From NCBI GenBank assembly GCA_947561715.1, contig OX387198.1, positions 4,526,001 through 4,590,000 on the forward strand: a stretch of 64,000 nucleotides of DNA, given 5' to 3'. The stretch is from Ascidia mentula (lineage: Eukaryota; Chordata; Ascidiacea; Phlebobranchia; Ascidiidae). Every line of letters starts with the position of its first letter. Position 1 is the stretch's first letter. Position numbers and translations under genes: made by a program. Positions 38,879 to 49,993 of this stretch are shown piece after piece. The notes beneath the pieces are model-generated. The model was not told the origin of the DNA. It worked only from the letters and a program-made list of their open reading frames with translations, and ran no database searches.

Positions 38879-39797
38879 ATGTTAAGTGAAAAACTGTTTT
38901 TTGCTGTGCCTGCATTGCTATTTGTTCATGGTAAGCTGTTTTGTTTTGTGTTGTTGCGTAACAATCGTTCAGATTGGAATGCTTTCATTTTTGTAGTATG
39001 GCATTTGTTTGCACAAAATTGTTTGCTTGCAATATACTTTTTCGGGTAGGTATGAACATGAACATTGGAATGGGGCGCATTGTTCGGTTTAGAGGTTAGA
39101 GATTTTTACCGCAAGGCCTTGACTCCCAATACATTTTGATATGATTTCAAAGAGGTTCTCGCGCATAGTAAAAATACCATTGGGAATTGTACATCAAAAT
39201 ATTACATAAAAAATGTTTAATATTTGATAACATGAGAGAAGCTTCAATCACTCGATACCAAAAAATTTCATTCAGGTTTATTGGCAGCAAAATGCAAACC
39301 GAAACGATTTTCCAATCTTGATGGAGGATACGTAAGCACCCCAGGTTATCCGAGATTTTATGAGAACAACCTGCAATGCCAATTTTCGTTCAGACCAGGG
39401 CCGGGTTGCATCGTGGCGTTAACCTTTTTAAAATTTAAAACAGGAGGAAAGAGAAATGATCTGCTGACTGATTATGTCCGGGTATGTTAATTGTGCTACA
39501 TTTAAAACCACGTATGTTACACACGCTTCTATGTATAATATTCTGTATAAAAACAAGTTCTAAACTTTTAATGAACCTTATTTCAAGCTGTTGTCCGAAT
39601 ACCAGCCTGCATAATTATTTATTTTTGAAACGTGCAGTAATTGAAGTACACGAAATATTTCAATGGTTCTTGTTTAAAACGTTTTAATTTTTTATAATCC
39701 TCAGATATTCGACGGACCAAAATCAGCGAAGCCCGTTCCGGTGTATTTCTATGGTAACCCTGTTACGCCCTTCACCTTCGTGTCCAAGACAGACAGA

Positions 39798-39805
39798 GTA
39801 CGAAT
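39798..39805. repeat. hAT target-site duplication, left copy
   Basis: GTACGAAT precedes the element terminus and is repeated exactly at 42039..42046; in intact copy A the sequence at this spot reads straight through. Confidence 0.9.
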
Positions 39806-42038
39806 TAGTGATGTGTTGCACCGGATCCGGGTACCCGGACCCGGCCGGATATTGACCAATTTTTAATACCCGGACCCGGCCGGATAATACAGTTAATTTT
39901 ATCGGATAGTTGGGAAAGCATTTTTGTCCTAAAAGCGGACAAACATTTCGCAAATTACTCGTTTTTGGTACCCAGTCTGTTATACTCGCCGTGGGCACCA
40001 ACATTCGAATTGGTGCCCACGAGCGTGTCTTTTGCGTTTTTGCAGAAGTTTTGTTGTGTTTGGTAAGTTGGAAATTGTTTTTCAACTTTGGAAGGTTTCA
40101 CACAGGTTGGTTTTGTTGTGTTTTTAACTGTTTTAGCGTAATTTGTCATAAAAATGGAGAAATTGGCTTCCGTTTTTTCTTCTAATAAGTCTGCTACATC
40201 AAATGCAGACACGGGTGATTCATTGGTTGAACAAAAAGGTAGGGCGCAAAGTTATGTTTCTGAAATAGAGCGTTTGAATGATGAATTGGCGTCGTTAAAA
40301 AAGTTTCAAAACGATCATATGCACGCTTTGGAAAAGTCTCGTATGTTGGCAAGGGATATGGAGGAACAGTTGCGCTTAGATAATAGGGCGCAAAAGGCTA
40401 CTGAAAACGCTAAGAATGCCGAATTAAAAGCTTTGCAAAAATTGTTGAAGAATAATAGTGAGGTGCGTACTTCGACATTGGTTGCTCTTGGCACAAGGCC
40501 CGTTGGTAATGTTCCCGAGGTTAATGATATTTCGTCAACTGAAGTTCCCAATTCTGACCCTGGAACTTCGGCTCCGCCTTATGAGGTCCCTTCTCCACCT
40601 TATGAATCGCATTTATATCCTGATTTGTCAACAGTTTCGCATGAACAAACGACAGCGCCAGATGTTAAACCGGTTCTCATGACAGGCGATGAGACCGAGA
40701 TTTTGACGCCACCTGAGTCGGCGCATTTTTCTGGCGGGCTAATGAATCCCGGCCGGCCGTCGGGTTTTCGCTTGACTACACCGGTGTTGCGGAAAGACAA
40801 ACAGGGACCGTCACAGACGTTAAGAATAGATAATTCAACAAAGAAGCGTGTTGACTTGGCACAGTTGATACGTGCCACTCCTGGGAAAGAGCGGACGTGG
40901 CTTGAATTCAATGTTCGCGCATTGCGTCAGATGGGTTTAACGACAGAGAATTTGTTAACAACTTTAATGGCGACGGCGGAAATGCATTCGTCTTTGCAGA
41001 GTTATCTTCATGCGTTACTTGTCAATGTGAATATGTCTCCTGATGAAAAGTTAGTTACTTTACAGTCGCATGTTGAGGCTACTTTTCGAAAGTCTCATTT
41101 GTCGTTGATTCAGCAGTTGCGTTCTATGTTGGAGAATATCAGGTTTGATAGTACTGTAATTTCTCCTGTGCAGGCGATAACGAATGCCTTCGCACAAGAA
41201 GGAATCTTGTTGGATAATTTGAAATCCGATAGTCCATATCTTCGTTTGATTGAGGAGATTTTGTTGCGTAAATTACCAACGAGTGTGGCAATGCAGATCG
41301 AAGGTATGTTATGGCCGGATATTCAAAAGGTTTTGCATAAAATGTTCACTCTTGCTTCGGCACGTGCGAGTGGTTCTGACCCTGCACGTAAGGTTATGGT
41401 GGCTCAATTTGATGAGGGTAAGTCTTCAATGGTTAATAATTCTGTTCAATTGAAGGATTTGTCTGATAAAGTGTCGGAATTGCATGGTCTTGTTTTGCAA
41501 AAAACGTCTGATCGTGGTCAATTACAAAAGTGTGCAGACTCGAGGGGCCAGGTTCCCACATCGTCAATGCCTAACACTAACACTCAATCTTGTGCTAAAT
41601 GTTTTTTTTGTCAAAGGGAAGGTCATTTTGCTACGACTTGTGATCTCAAGCGTCTCATCCAGGAAAACGGTTGGCATCTGTATTCCGATTCGGGGGAGGA
41701 GATTCATTCTACAATGCCTCGTCGTGGTGGCGGCGGCGGCGGCCGTGTCAGAGGCGCTACAATGACTGGCCGAGGTGGACAATTGGTAAGATTTTTCTGT
41801 TATTTGTTATGAAAGTTTTTCGTGACGTGTTATACCATATTAATAAATGCCCACGTTTATTTGTTCCACTCATGACAGGCTAACCTTAACATAGCATTTT
41901 GTTTGGCAATCAAACATTTTTGCCATAATAAACGAATCGGCGTTAACAAACTGCCGGATCCAAATTATCCGGCCGGATTTGATTGACAACTATCCGGATC
42001 CGGCCGGGCCGGATAATTTGGAACTGGGAACATCACTA
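39806..42038. mobile_element. hAT-type DNA transposon carrying a Gag-like gene
   Basis: The 2,233-bp element has 8-bp target duplications and short inverted ends (TAGTGATGT...ACATCACTA), both features of the hAT superfamily. Subterminal regions are GC-rich and repeat CCGGCCGGAT/CCGGATCCGG motifs at both ends, as is common for transposase-binding sites. The only long ORF inside encodes a Gag-like protein and not a hAT transposase, so movement would need an enzyme supplied elsewhere. No LTRs or reverse transcriptase are present. Confidence 0.85.
40154..41812 (+). CDS. Gag-like protein with zinc knuckle inside the hAT-type element
   Basis: An uninterrupted 552-codon ORF. Residues about 35-105 look like a coiled coil (IERLNDELASLKKFQ and following heptads). 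A proline-rich stretch follows (PPYEVPSPPYE). Residues about 230-410 are helix-rich and capsid-like. Near residue 485 is one CCHC zinc knuckle (CFFCQREGHFATTC, spacing C-x2-C-x4-H-x4-C). The tail is glycine/arginine-rich (RRGGGGGGRVRG). This order is typical of retrotransposon Gag. A GTAAGA donor sits in the ORF at about 41787, so the last residues may be spliced away. No protease or polymerase follows. The element encloses it completely, which points to gene capture. It could instead be a host Gag-derived gene. Confidence 0.7.
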   Translation: MEKLASVFSSNKSATSNADTGDSLVEQKGRAQSYVSEIERLNDELASLKKFQNDHMHALEKSRMLARDMEEQLRLDNRAQKATENAKNAELKALQKLLKNNSEVRTSTLVALGTRPVGNVPEVNDISSTEVPNSDPGTSAPPYEVPSPPYESHLYPDLSTVSHEQTTAPDVKPVLMTGDETEILTPPESAHFSGGLMNPGRPSGFRLTTPVLRKDKQGPSQTLRIDNSTKKRVDLAQLIRATPGKERTWLEFNVRALRQMGLTTENLLTTLMATAEMHSSLQSYLHALLVNVNMSPDEKLVTLQSHVEATFRKSHLSLIQQLRSMLENIRFDSTVISPVQAITNAFAQEGILLDNLKSDSPYLRLIEEILLRKLPTSVAMQIEGMLWPDIQKVLHKMFTLASARASGSDPARKVMVAQFDEGKSSMVNNSVQLKDLSDKVSELHGLVLQKTSDRGQLQKCADSRGQVPTSSMPNTNTQSCAKCFFCQREGHFATTCDLKRLIQENGWHLYSDSGEEIHSTMPRRGGGGGGRVRGATMTGRGGQLVRFFCYLL

Positions 42039-42046
42039 GTACGAAT
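42039..42046. repeat. hAT target-site duplication, right copy
   Basis: GTACGAAT, identical to 39798..39805, after which copy B exon 3 resumes in frame. Confidence 0.9.
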
Positions 42047-43269
42047 GCGATTTAAAACCAATTTCCATGTCCGGAGTTTTGGGTTCATTGCCTCATACAA
42101 ATGTAAGTCAAAAGTGACATGTCGAATTGATTGCTTATACACCGAAAATACGGTATAATTATATGTTTCTGCGAAGGTATTATGTCGTCCAGCCTAAACG
42201 CATCATTTGAACCTGTGTTTTTATAAGCTCCTTAATATATGTATTATGGTTATACATTCAGTGAAGTCCAAAAGTTTTGTAAGGTTCCAAATTTCCCCAT
42301 TCCTTACCAAAAGTGTAAACTTCTATCGCAACAGTCATCAACACAAGAACACATTGTAATATCACAACCATTTCCCACAAGTCTACGAATGTGACGTCAT
42401 GTACAAACCTCACTTCGGGTTACGCCAGTGAATGCACGATTCAATGCAAGTACGGCTTCAAGCTCATCGATCCAGACAAAAACGTGACCAGATGTGAGGA
42501 CGGTAAATTTACGGAGAGCTGCGAAATAGATCCGGCAGTTGTGGATGATTGCCAAAATGAGGTAGGCACAAGAGCTTTGTGATGGCTCTACGTGAATGAA
42601 CTTCATTGATGGAAGCATTATTTTGTTGGGAAATCAATTAGACGCTCTCGTTCTAGACCTCTAGTGGTCTGTAGACCGCAGTTAAGAATCCTGATTTGCA
42701 TTATTAAGGAAAGTGGGGATGCGGCACCACTTGTACAAACAAAACGAAACAATCAGATAAAACTGTGCACGTTAATCTCACGCATGCTGAAAAGACGACC
42801 GTGTGTATTCTTTGCTCGGATGTACCCTTTTACTTTGGTTGAAATATTGGAATACTAAAGGCCAACCCGGTTAATGCAAGTGAGAACGAGAAAGAAAAGG
42901 CAAAATTGTTTTACGAAGAAATGATAAACGACTCGAGTTTAGTTTCTTCTATGTTCCATCGCGGGAAAGGACAGCTTCCATGTCACCCAAAATTCTGCCG
43001 AAAAGAAGAAAAAACGTTTTCGCTCTGTTTACTTATTCCACAATGTGAGTTCATATGTATTTTACTTAAACATATTAGGTAATTGTATCAATGAATTCGA
43101 TACAATATTTTTCCCAGCATCGAGTTAGTTTTTTCTCATTATAGATGCTTTGTAGCAATACTGAATACGACATGTTTCATATTTTCATTCAGTCTTCTAC
43201 AAGTACCTGTGCCTCCACTGTCGATGCATCGTTAACTGCTACAAGAAAGGAACTACGGGATTTGTTTAA

Positions 43270-44114
43270 ATCCTGCTCCAGATGAAGCAAAATTTTCGAC
43301 GGAAATTTGTTTGTAAAAAACGACAAAATAATTTTATGGATTTAATTGCTTGGATTTCCCAATCTAATGGGTGTTCTGTTTATGTAAAATACGTAAAATT
43401 TAAAATATTTGTCTTGGATAAGTTTTGATCCAGCAATGCTGTGATGACGTCATGCAATAGGAATGCATGATACAGAAAATTTCTACGTTATTAAATGTCT
43501 GTACGTGACGTCGCACGTTTCGTTTGCAATATTTCTACTGGGACTTTTATGTTTCTGCCTTGATTTCCGGCGAAAACAAAACTTCAAAATCTGCATTTTG
43601 TTTTGTGTGAATAAAAAATTTAAACGTTTTTGTTTTTCCGTGAGTTGCTCACAAATTAGAGTGAATAAGGCGTTAGGTTTTGATTTGTGTTTTGGCTGCA
43701 CGTATGTCGTACGATTCCCAGTCATAATTTCCTGTCTAGACAAAATTGCTGAAAGGACGTTCACTACAAAATACGTCACCGAGACACAATTTGTCAATTA
43801 TTAAACTCAAATCTCATCTCAGCGTAATTTCCAAGCAAGTATTTTATGGACAAATCAAACAACGATTTTTTATTGTTCAAAAAATAAGATCGATTATACA
43901 TTTACCTCAACCAGCTGATTGGTCGCCATATTTGTACAAATTAAAACAATGTACAGAGGTGCGAAAAAATTGGAGTCAATTACACGGAATTTTCCATTTC
44001 CATTAAAACAATGTTGTAAGTCGATGCATAAACATTCATGCACTAAAGTTTGAAATGCGTCTGCTATTGTTGTATTTAAGTGAAGAAGAAACACTTGTAA
44101 TTTAAACGGCAATT
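43270..44114. other. 3' flank of copy B and intergenic spacer
   Basis: 43270 to about 43720 is a diverged duplicate of the 3' flank of copy A (38089-38520), including the gtgatgacgtcatgcaa and aaaacaaaacttcaaaatctgcatt stretches. ORFs here are chance. The rest precedes the last exon of the minus-strand phospholipase gene. Confidence 0.55.
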
Positions 44115-47100
44115 TTACAAACACTTTTTGCCACGCTGCAAAATCATCATAAAAATCGCTTCCGCTGCGACGGCTGCTCCGAGACCAATAGTTGTTCCGG
44201 TCGCCCAACCTGGAATTTTGTTGCACTCTTCATACACGCAGGGTGACTCAGCTCTTTCCTCTATTACGTCACGGCGGTTTCTTTCGTATTTTGTTGTTTG
44301 GCTATTACTAAGCGTAAAGATGTACGGATTGTTCTGAAAAGGTATTCACTAGTTTATTTAGGAAGTTATATTTGAACACGACAAATATGATGTTTTTGTT
44401 GCTGCCAGGCATATTGTAACTTAACAATCTGTTCTTCTGGCATATATAAAACGTAACTTTATTCACCGACGTTTCGCCTGTTATTCAACAAGGCTTCCTC
44501 AAGGTAATGAGACAGGTACAGCACACAACTAACGCCAAAAAACGTGCCAGGACAAATATGTTTGGCGTCACATACGTATGAAATAACCTAGTGGTTCTAA
44601 ACCTTTTTACTTCCGCATCCCCCTAATATCATCCCCCACAAATACAGATGTTATCCAACAATATATTTGACCAAACCAAAAAATTCGGTCTCCAATCACC
44701 CCCATTTAAATTTTAATATGTGTAATGGAATATTTACCTGGGTTGGACACTTGAGGTCGTTAATTCCCCATTCCGTACTCTTTTCTCCGACCGGCTCCAA
44801 CTGAAATAGGAGCGGAAATTTATTCGTAACAACACAAGACTGAAAACACAGTTAAAGATTTGTTTCCTTGTAAAATATCGGCACTAAAACCTGTCTTCAT
44901 ACGAGAATAAAAGCCTACATGCCACTACGTTTTCGTATCCACCATTCACTGGAGTGTCGACAAGCGAATGCTGATTACGAAACTGTACTTTATTGATCAG
45001 CGCAAGGCGCTTACAAGATAACATCTCAGAATTATCAGCAAAACCTACCATGTTGTTCCACACGTTCAGCGCGCCCAACGCATGACCTTTCGAGCTAAAG
45101 TGGAAGCAATCTGGAGCGAAATAACTCGCGTCCACTTTTCCGTTCTGAAAAGTTCAGTAAATCGGGTAATTGTTATTTCTGTGCTTTGAGAATTTGCCTG
45201 GAACCGTTCCTTGTTTTCGGTAAAGCTTGGGTGGATGTATTTTCTTAATAAAGAAGCTTTCAAGGCGTATATCGGTAAATGTGAGTGTATATATGCATCA
45301 AAATGTACAGGGAAAGTAAGTGTCACAGTTTCTAGCGCACTTGCACCTACGCTTGTATATTCTCGCCACGCTTCAAACCTGGAAAAGATAATTGATAGCG
45401 TACCTCTGTTACGGGCAGTACAGTGTCCTGGAAAAATGGTTGAAGCACTACAGTGAAATCGTCTCGTGTGTCATAATCTCCACTGTTGATCAAAGCAGCC
45501 AACTGGACCTAAAACAACAAAGGCAGTGTTGGACTTAGAACGTATCACTTGGAAGTATCGATTTGACAAAAGCATCACATTTGAAATCATAAAGGTGAAA
45601 ATTACAGAATGACAATCTCATGCTGCCTTGCTCTGCAAAAATTTCCAGGAAAGGGTTTACTTTGGGGCAATCATGTGCGACCGTCATATCAGCACGAACA
45701 AGACATAAATCAAGCGACTTTTAACGATGTTTGAGGTTGTCAAATTGTGTACACGCCTGTGTATGGCACCAAGGATCGCTATAAGTACACGGTCGTTAAA
45801 CCACGAGGTAACAAAATGCATTGCTAAAAAAATGGAACATGCGAATGTGTTGGAACCGATCAATCAATGTGCATTCGAACTGAATGAGACTGAAATCAAT
45901 GCCAGAGGCTGAAATTTGTTGCAACCAAAATGCCATCCACCCTCTTTTAAGTTATAAGGTAGAATGCATGAGAAATAAAAATAAATGCGCTGCGCATTGA
46001 ATGTATTTATTGTCTGTGTTGCTCACTTGTGATGCTTGAAAGGGACATGTAACAACTTGTGCTAATTACTCTTCTATACTATAAGATTGGTAAAATGGTT
46101 CAAAACCACTAACAAATTTCAGCATCAATCTTAAGTCAAAATGATGCCTGAAAGGGACATGTAATTATTTGTGCTATTTGCACTTCTATACTATGGTTGG
46201 TGAATTAACACCAAAATTTTGACATGTTAAGACACCTGATACGCCTCGTTGATCGCCCGCAGTTCCGCTTCGTTGCGATCTTGAACCACGTAACCACAGA
46301 ACAATCGTTGTGTGAGGTTGCAGAACGGTGGGGTATTTTCGCCATAAGGAACTTGCTTTAGAAGGTAGATCTCCATGATCTGGATAACTTGAACGATCGT
46401 CCGCGGCAACTTGAACAAACACGAGACACGGGTAATATGGGGAAGATAAAATGAAATACTGCAGAACCACGAGACTGGCCCATATTACGGAAAAAATTTA
46501 CATGATTTTTTTTTCATTTTAACGTTTCTGCAAAAACTGATGTCATCATTAGTGTTGTATACCGAAACGTCTGAAATAAATAAAACATTGAATGTTTTCT
46601 TCATTATGGGTCAATGTCTTATGGCCCATTTGTTCTCAATACTATATGAGCAATGTGTTGTAAGTGTTCCTAAAGTGAAACGATTTGGGTATAATTTAGT
46701 TATTGTGGGGTAGAAGATATTTTTATTATTTTGATCACATTAAATAAATAACGTAAACGTAAGGACAGTATTTTTATTATTACGGCTAAATAAACTTCAT
46801 ATTTGTGGTTTTTACCTCGGCGTGAAAGTAATCAAGAGCTTTCTTGATTTCTGCAACATAAGCTTCCGGTGTCGTCCCAGATGGATCGCCGCCGATCGCA
46901 CAAAGGTCGTTACCGCCGATGAAAATTGAAATCAGCTTCCAGTCGTTATCGAAGCTCGTTCTCTGTGGTTTAATGTGCAAGTTTGCCATGGCAACAAATA
47001 TTTGTAGTTCAAGTGTGTAAAGAAACTATGATCACGTGCTTCAAAAAACAAACAAAAAACGTTCACGTGAACTAAAACGTAGACATTTTCTTTCTATTAC

Positions 47101-49288
47101 TGCCCAACAGACATGTTTTCTAAATTGGCTTTGATTTTACGCTTTTTCCGCTTTTTTCGGATTTCCTGTCTTACCTATGTCTTTGCAGCGGTATATATTA
47201 TGGTAATTACCCTCGTGCTCCAAAATACAAAGTCACAAAAGTATAGATTTGGAGTCTTAACTTTAAACGATGGTCCACAAATGAACAGGTTTGTTTATTT
47301 TCGGGTCTACACGGTGGAGGCAAGTAAACTCCCAAACGCATGTACAGGATTGGGTCGCAAAGGTTGACACAAACACCTGTAATGAGTGGTTTTGTGTCGC
47401 TTACCGAGTCGTTTTTCATGATGTTGACGAGGTTCGTAGCTTGATCCAACATATCACTACAATAAAAATCACTCCAATAACCTCAATTTGTTGTTGACGC
47501 TACTAGGCAACAAATTCAATACCTCAAGGCTTTTCTGGCAAAAATTATTAGTTTGAACGACATTTCGGTAGAGGGGGGACTTTTTGCCTTTACACGCGTT
47601 ACTATTTATCGTCGTGTTTGCGTCTTGTTTATTTGTCCTCTGTTGCACAACGACCGAAACGTCGACTGAAACTAATAATTATTTGCCAGAAGAGCCTTGA
47701 GTTATTGAATACCTCCGAACAACTCTTAAACGGAGTTTTATTACAACAGTGGGGTTTATTACAGACTTACTGGGCCCTGCCTCCGGGTACAGCGGCGTTG
47801 AACCAATCTTCTTCCCTTGATGCATAACCGATCCCGTTGCCCACCGAGTAACCCTTGATATCGGGGTTAAATTTGCGCAGTATCGCTGTAAACAAAACGT
47901 TTCGGTACTTGAGATATGGCTCTAAGACAGCAAAGTGTATAATGACAGTCTATGGATTGAAGTGTTTATTTGTTGCATAAAGTTATACTAAAGCAAATTT
48001 ACGGCTTATTAACATTGTTATACGTAACTTATTGTATAAACTACAATATTGGCCTCGTTAGACATCTATAAACTTGGCAACAACCCTTGAAGCAAATATA
48101 ACATAGAAACTTCGCAAACCTACTTGTTAATGTGAGAGAGGATTCAAGGGTGTTATCCCCACCAGCCAACCAGGAAATGCCGCGAAACTGAATTGCGATA
48201 CCGGGTAGAGTCCACGCTCCAGCCCCTGTTCCAGCCTATACGTGTATGGTTATAGCATCTAACTTTATTTCTCAGTTTTCAGCTAATAACGAACGAACAA
48301 AACATTTTAGGAAACGTACGCAAACATTATTGAACAAAACGTAATTACAGACACAAAAATGAACATTGGTTCCAGGGAGGGGTGAAAGGGCTATGGTTAC
48401 TCCCTAACTGTGTAAGTTGTTGCAACTTTTTTGTTGAATGACTTACCATCGAGAGCAACCAAAGCAGTTTTCTGCGTTTTCACGTGATAATTAAGCAGTT
48501 TTGTCTCAAACTCACCGTAAGTGAATCACCCAATGCTCCAAGTGAATCGATATCATGGGGCGTGAGAGTATGAACTACAATAAAACAGAATGTTTCACGC
48601 AACAAGGTAAAACTTTAAGAATTGTTTGATGCAACGAGTAAAAATCGTTAGAAATGTTGGTTACTTGTCTTTTTCACGGGTGGTGTTTCGAAGTCGACTT
48701 CGAAAAAGCGCTCTCGTGTCGTCTTTCTACTTTCTTTGTTCTGCGTAAATGGTTCAAATGCAGCATATTAAGAATTCTGTGCCACCGCAAGTAGCACGGT
48801 CAACTTTTAGCGTTAGTACGGTCATCGCTAGTAACATAACTTTATGTCTCTTTTGCAAAAAAATTTTATTGTAATTACTAAATCCTTGCATTACTTTGCG
48901 TCTTTGAATGTAATAAACCCATAAGTGTGTCTGGCATGCGGCATTTTTGAAGCAAAGTTTGTTATCTGCATATTTACTCTCGTTATACTATACCACCACA
49001 AAGTACCTGGGGCTCGTCTTCGTTTGGTATTTGAAGCTCTTTCAATCTCTCCAAGTATTCGTTCCAGTTTTGTACTTGCTCCACAACTAAAATACAAAAC
49101 TTCACGATTGTATATCTGTTCATTTTGCCTTACAAAAGGTTCCCAAAAATGATTTGAAATCATTTTCAAAACCAAATCAATGTTGTGGAGAGCGGATATT
49201 TCTTAACATTAACTTAAATTTTACCTTCCAATGCGAATCCTGTTTGTGCTGTTAAGCAACAGAGCAATGTCAGCAACACGATTTTCAT
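44115..49288 (-). CDS. Phospholipase B-like SGNH/GDSL hydrolase, membrane-anchored (copy 1)
   Basis: Thirteen exons: 49225..49288, 49007..49086, 48665..48722, 48516..48574, 48124..48235, 47771..47885, 47405..47456, 46816..46962, 46236..46409, 45404..45508, 45049..45144, 44738..44800 and 44115..44333 (1344 nt, 447 aa). It matches one catalytic repeat of animal phospholipase B (PLB1), which removes acyl chains from glycerophospholipids. Visible motifs are a signal peptide, GALGDSLT (catalytic Ser block), [17 protein letters not shown] (block III Asn) and [12 protein letters not shown] (block V Asp and His). The last exon adds a transmembrane segment ([16 protein letters not shown]) with a short basic tail, giving a type I ectoenzyme. 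Human PLB1 has four such repeats; this is a single-repeat form. It is head-to-head with copy 2. Confidence 0.88.
44471..44502 (-). ncRNA. Hammerhead-like motif in a phospholipase intron
   Basis: On the minus strand TGAGGA, a stem formed by GCCT/AGGC with a loop, then GAAACGTC resembles the hammerhead core seen in terminal repeats of Penelope-like elements. The first core base is displaced by an extra T, so activity is doubtful. It lies in the last intron of copy 1. Confidence 0.25.
47514..47710. repeat. Inverted-repeat insertion in a phospholipase intron
   Basis: Arms of about 55 bp (47514..47568 and 47653..47710) match in opposite orientation: attcaatacctcaaggctttt with ctggcaaaaattattagttt against the reverse complement of the right arm, with a few mismatches. 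Both arms end with ccgaaacgtc-like sequence facing the centre. It is an apparent MITE or Penelope-related remnant in the intron between exons 6 and 7 of copy 1. Confidence 0.5.
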
Positions 49289-49993
49289 CTTGTATTTTTG
49301 TCCAGTTTTCTGTAGTAGAATTACTCTCTGAATAACGACATATATGCAAAAAGTAACACTGTATGCTGTACTTTGTATCGTAGATCAGTAACACAATAAT
49401 GACTGTAGGTTTCCATATAAGTAAAATACGTAAAGAAAAACCGTACCTGAGTTAGTAATGTCACTGCTAATATCTGCACTGTTATCAGAGTTGTTGGTGT
49501 ATACACCTATAGGTTGAGGAAAACACGCTTTACGACCTGAGGTTTACGAGCGTTTATTTCTGTACATGATAGATTACGATTTGATGGTAAACAGCGATAT
49601 GCAAACTCATCTGTGCAAATGCATGAGAATTCCATTATAAGAGGTCATTGACCCCACAAATAGGTTACCACAGGTCAAAGGTCTCGTGCATAGAAATTTT
49701 AGCGGTTAGAAAAATAACTGTGGTTTGTTTGCAAGTAATATAGTGGTAATGGGAAAGTTGAAGTACATCCAGACGGCTGCGAAGCGTTTGCATAACGTTT
49801 TGAAGGTTGAACAGTTGCAAATTGGTGAAGCTTAAATTGAACTGAATATTTTTGCACAAAAAGAACATGAACGTGTATGAACAATAAAATATTGCAACTT
49901 TGAAATGGTAAAATTTATATTCAAAATTACAATTTTGTTCAAATGTGTAACATTCATAGCATAGTGATTTAATTAAGATTGTGAAAGTGAGAA
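49289..49993. promoter_or_regulatory. Divergent promoter region of the two phospholipase genes
   Basis: The 705 bp between the two start codons must hold both promoters. It is AT-rich. No certain TATA box or other defined site was seen, and short ORFs here have no domain character. Confidence 0.5.

Larger units (their letters stand above)
38879..43269 (+). pseudogene. CUB-sushi paralogue (copy B), exon 3 split by a hAT-type element
   Basis: Exons match copy A: 38879..38930, 39276..39481, 39705..39805 plus 42047..42102 (one exon interrupted), 42335..42561, 42861..43044 and 43193..43269. Without the element and its duplication these total 903 nt (300 aa) in frame. The transposon sits in the second half of the CUB domain and breaks the frame. 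Exon 5 is shorter than in copy A: its first 15 codons, including the leading Cys, are replaced by unrelated sequence, and a weaker acceptor (ctaaag) is used. The last exon has gained an extra Cys (LCLHCRC). The other splice sites are intact, so disruption by the element could be recent or polymorphic. Confidence 0.75.
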
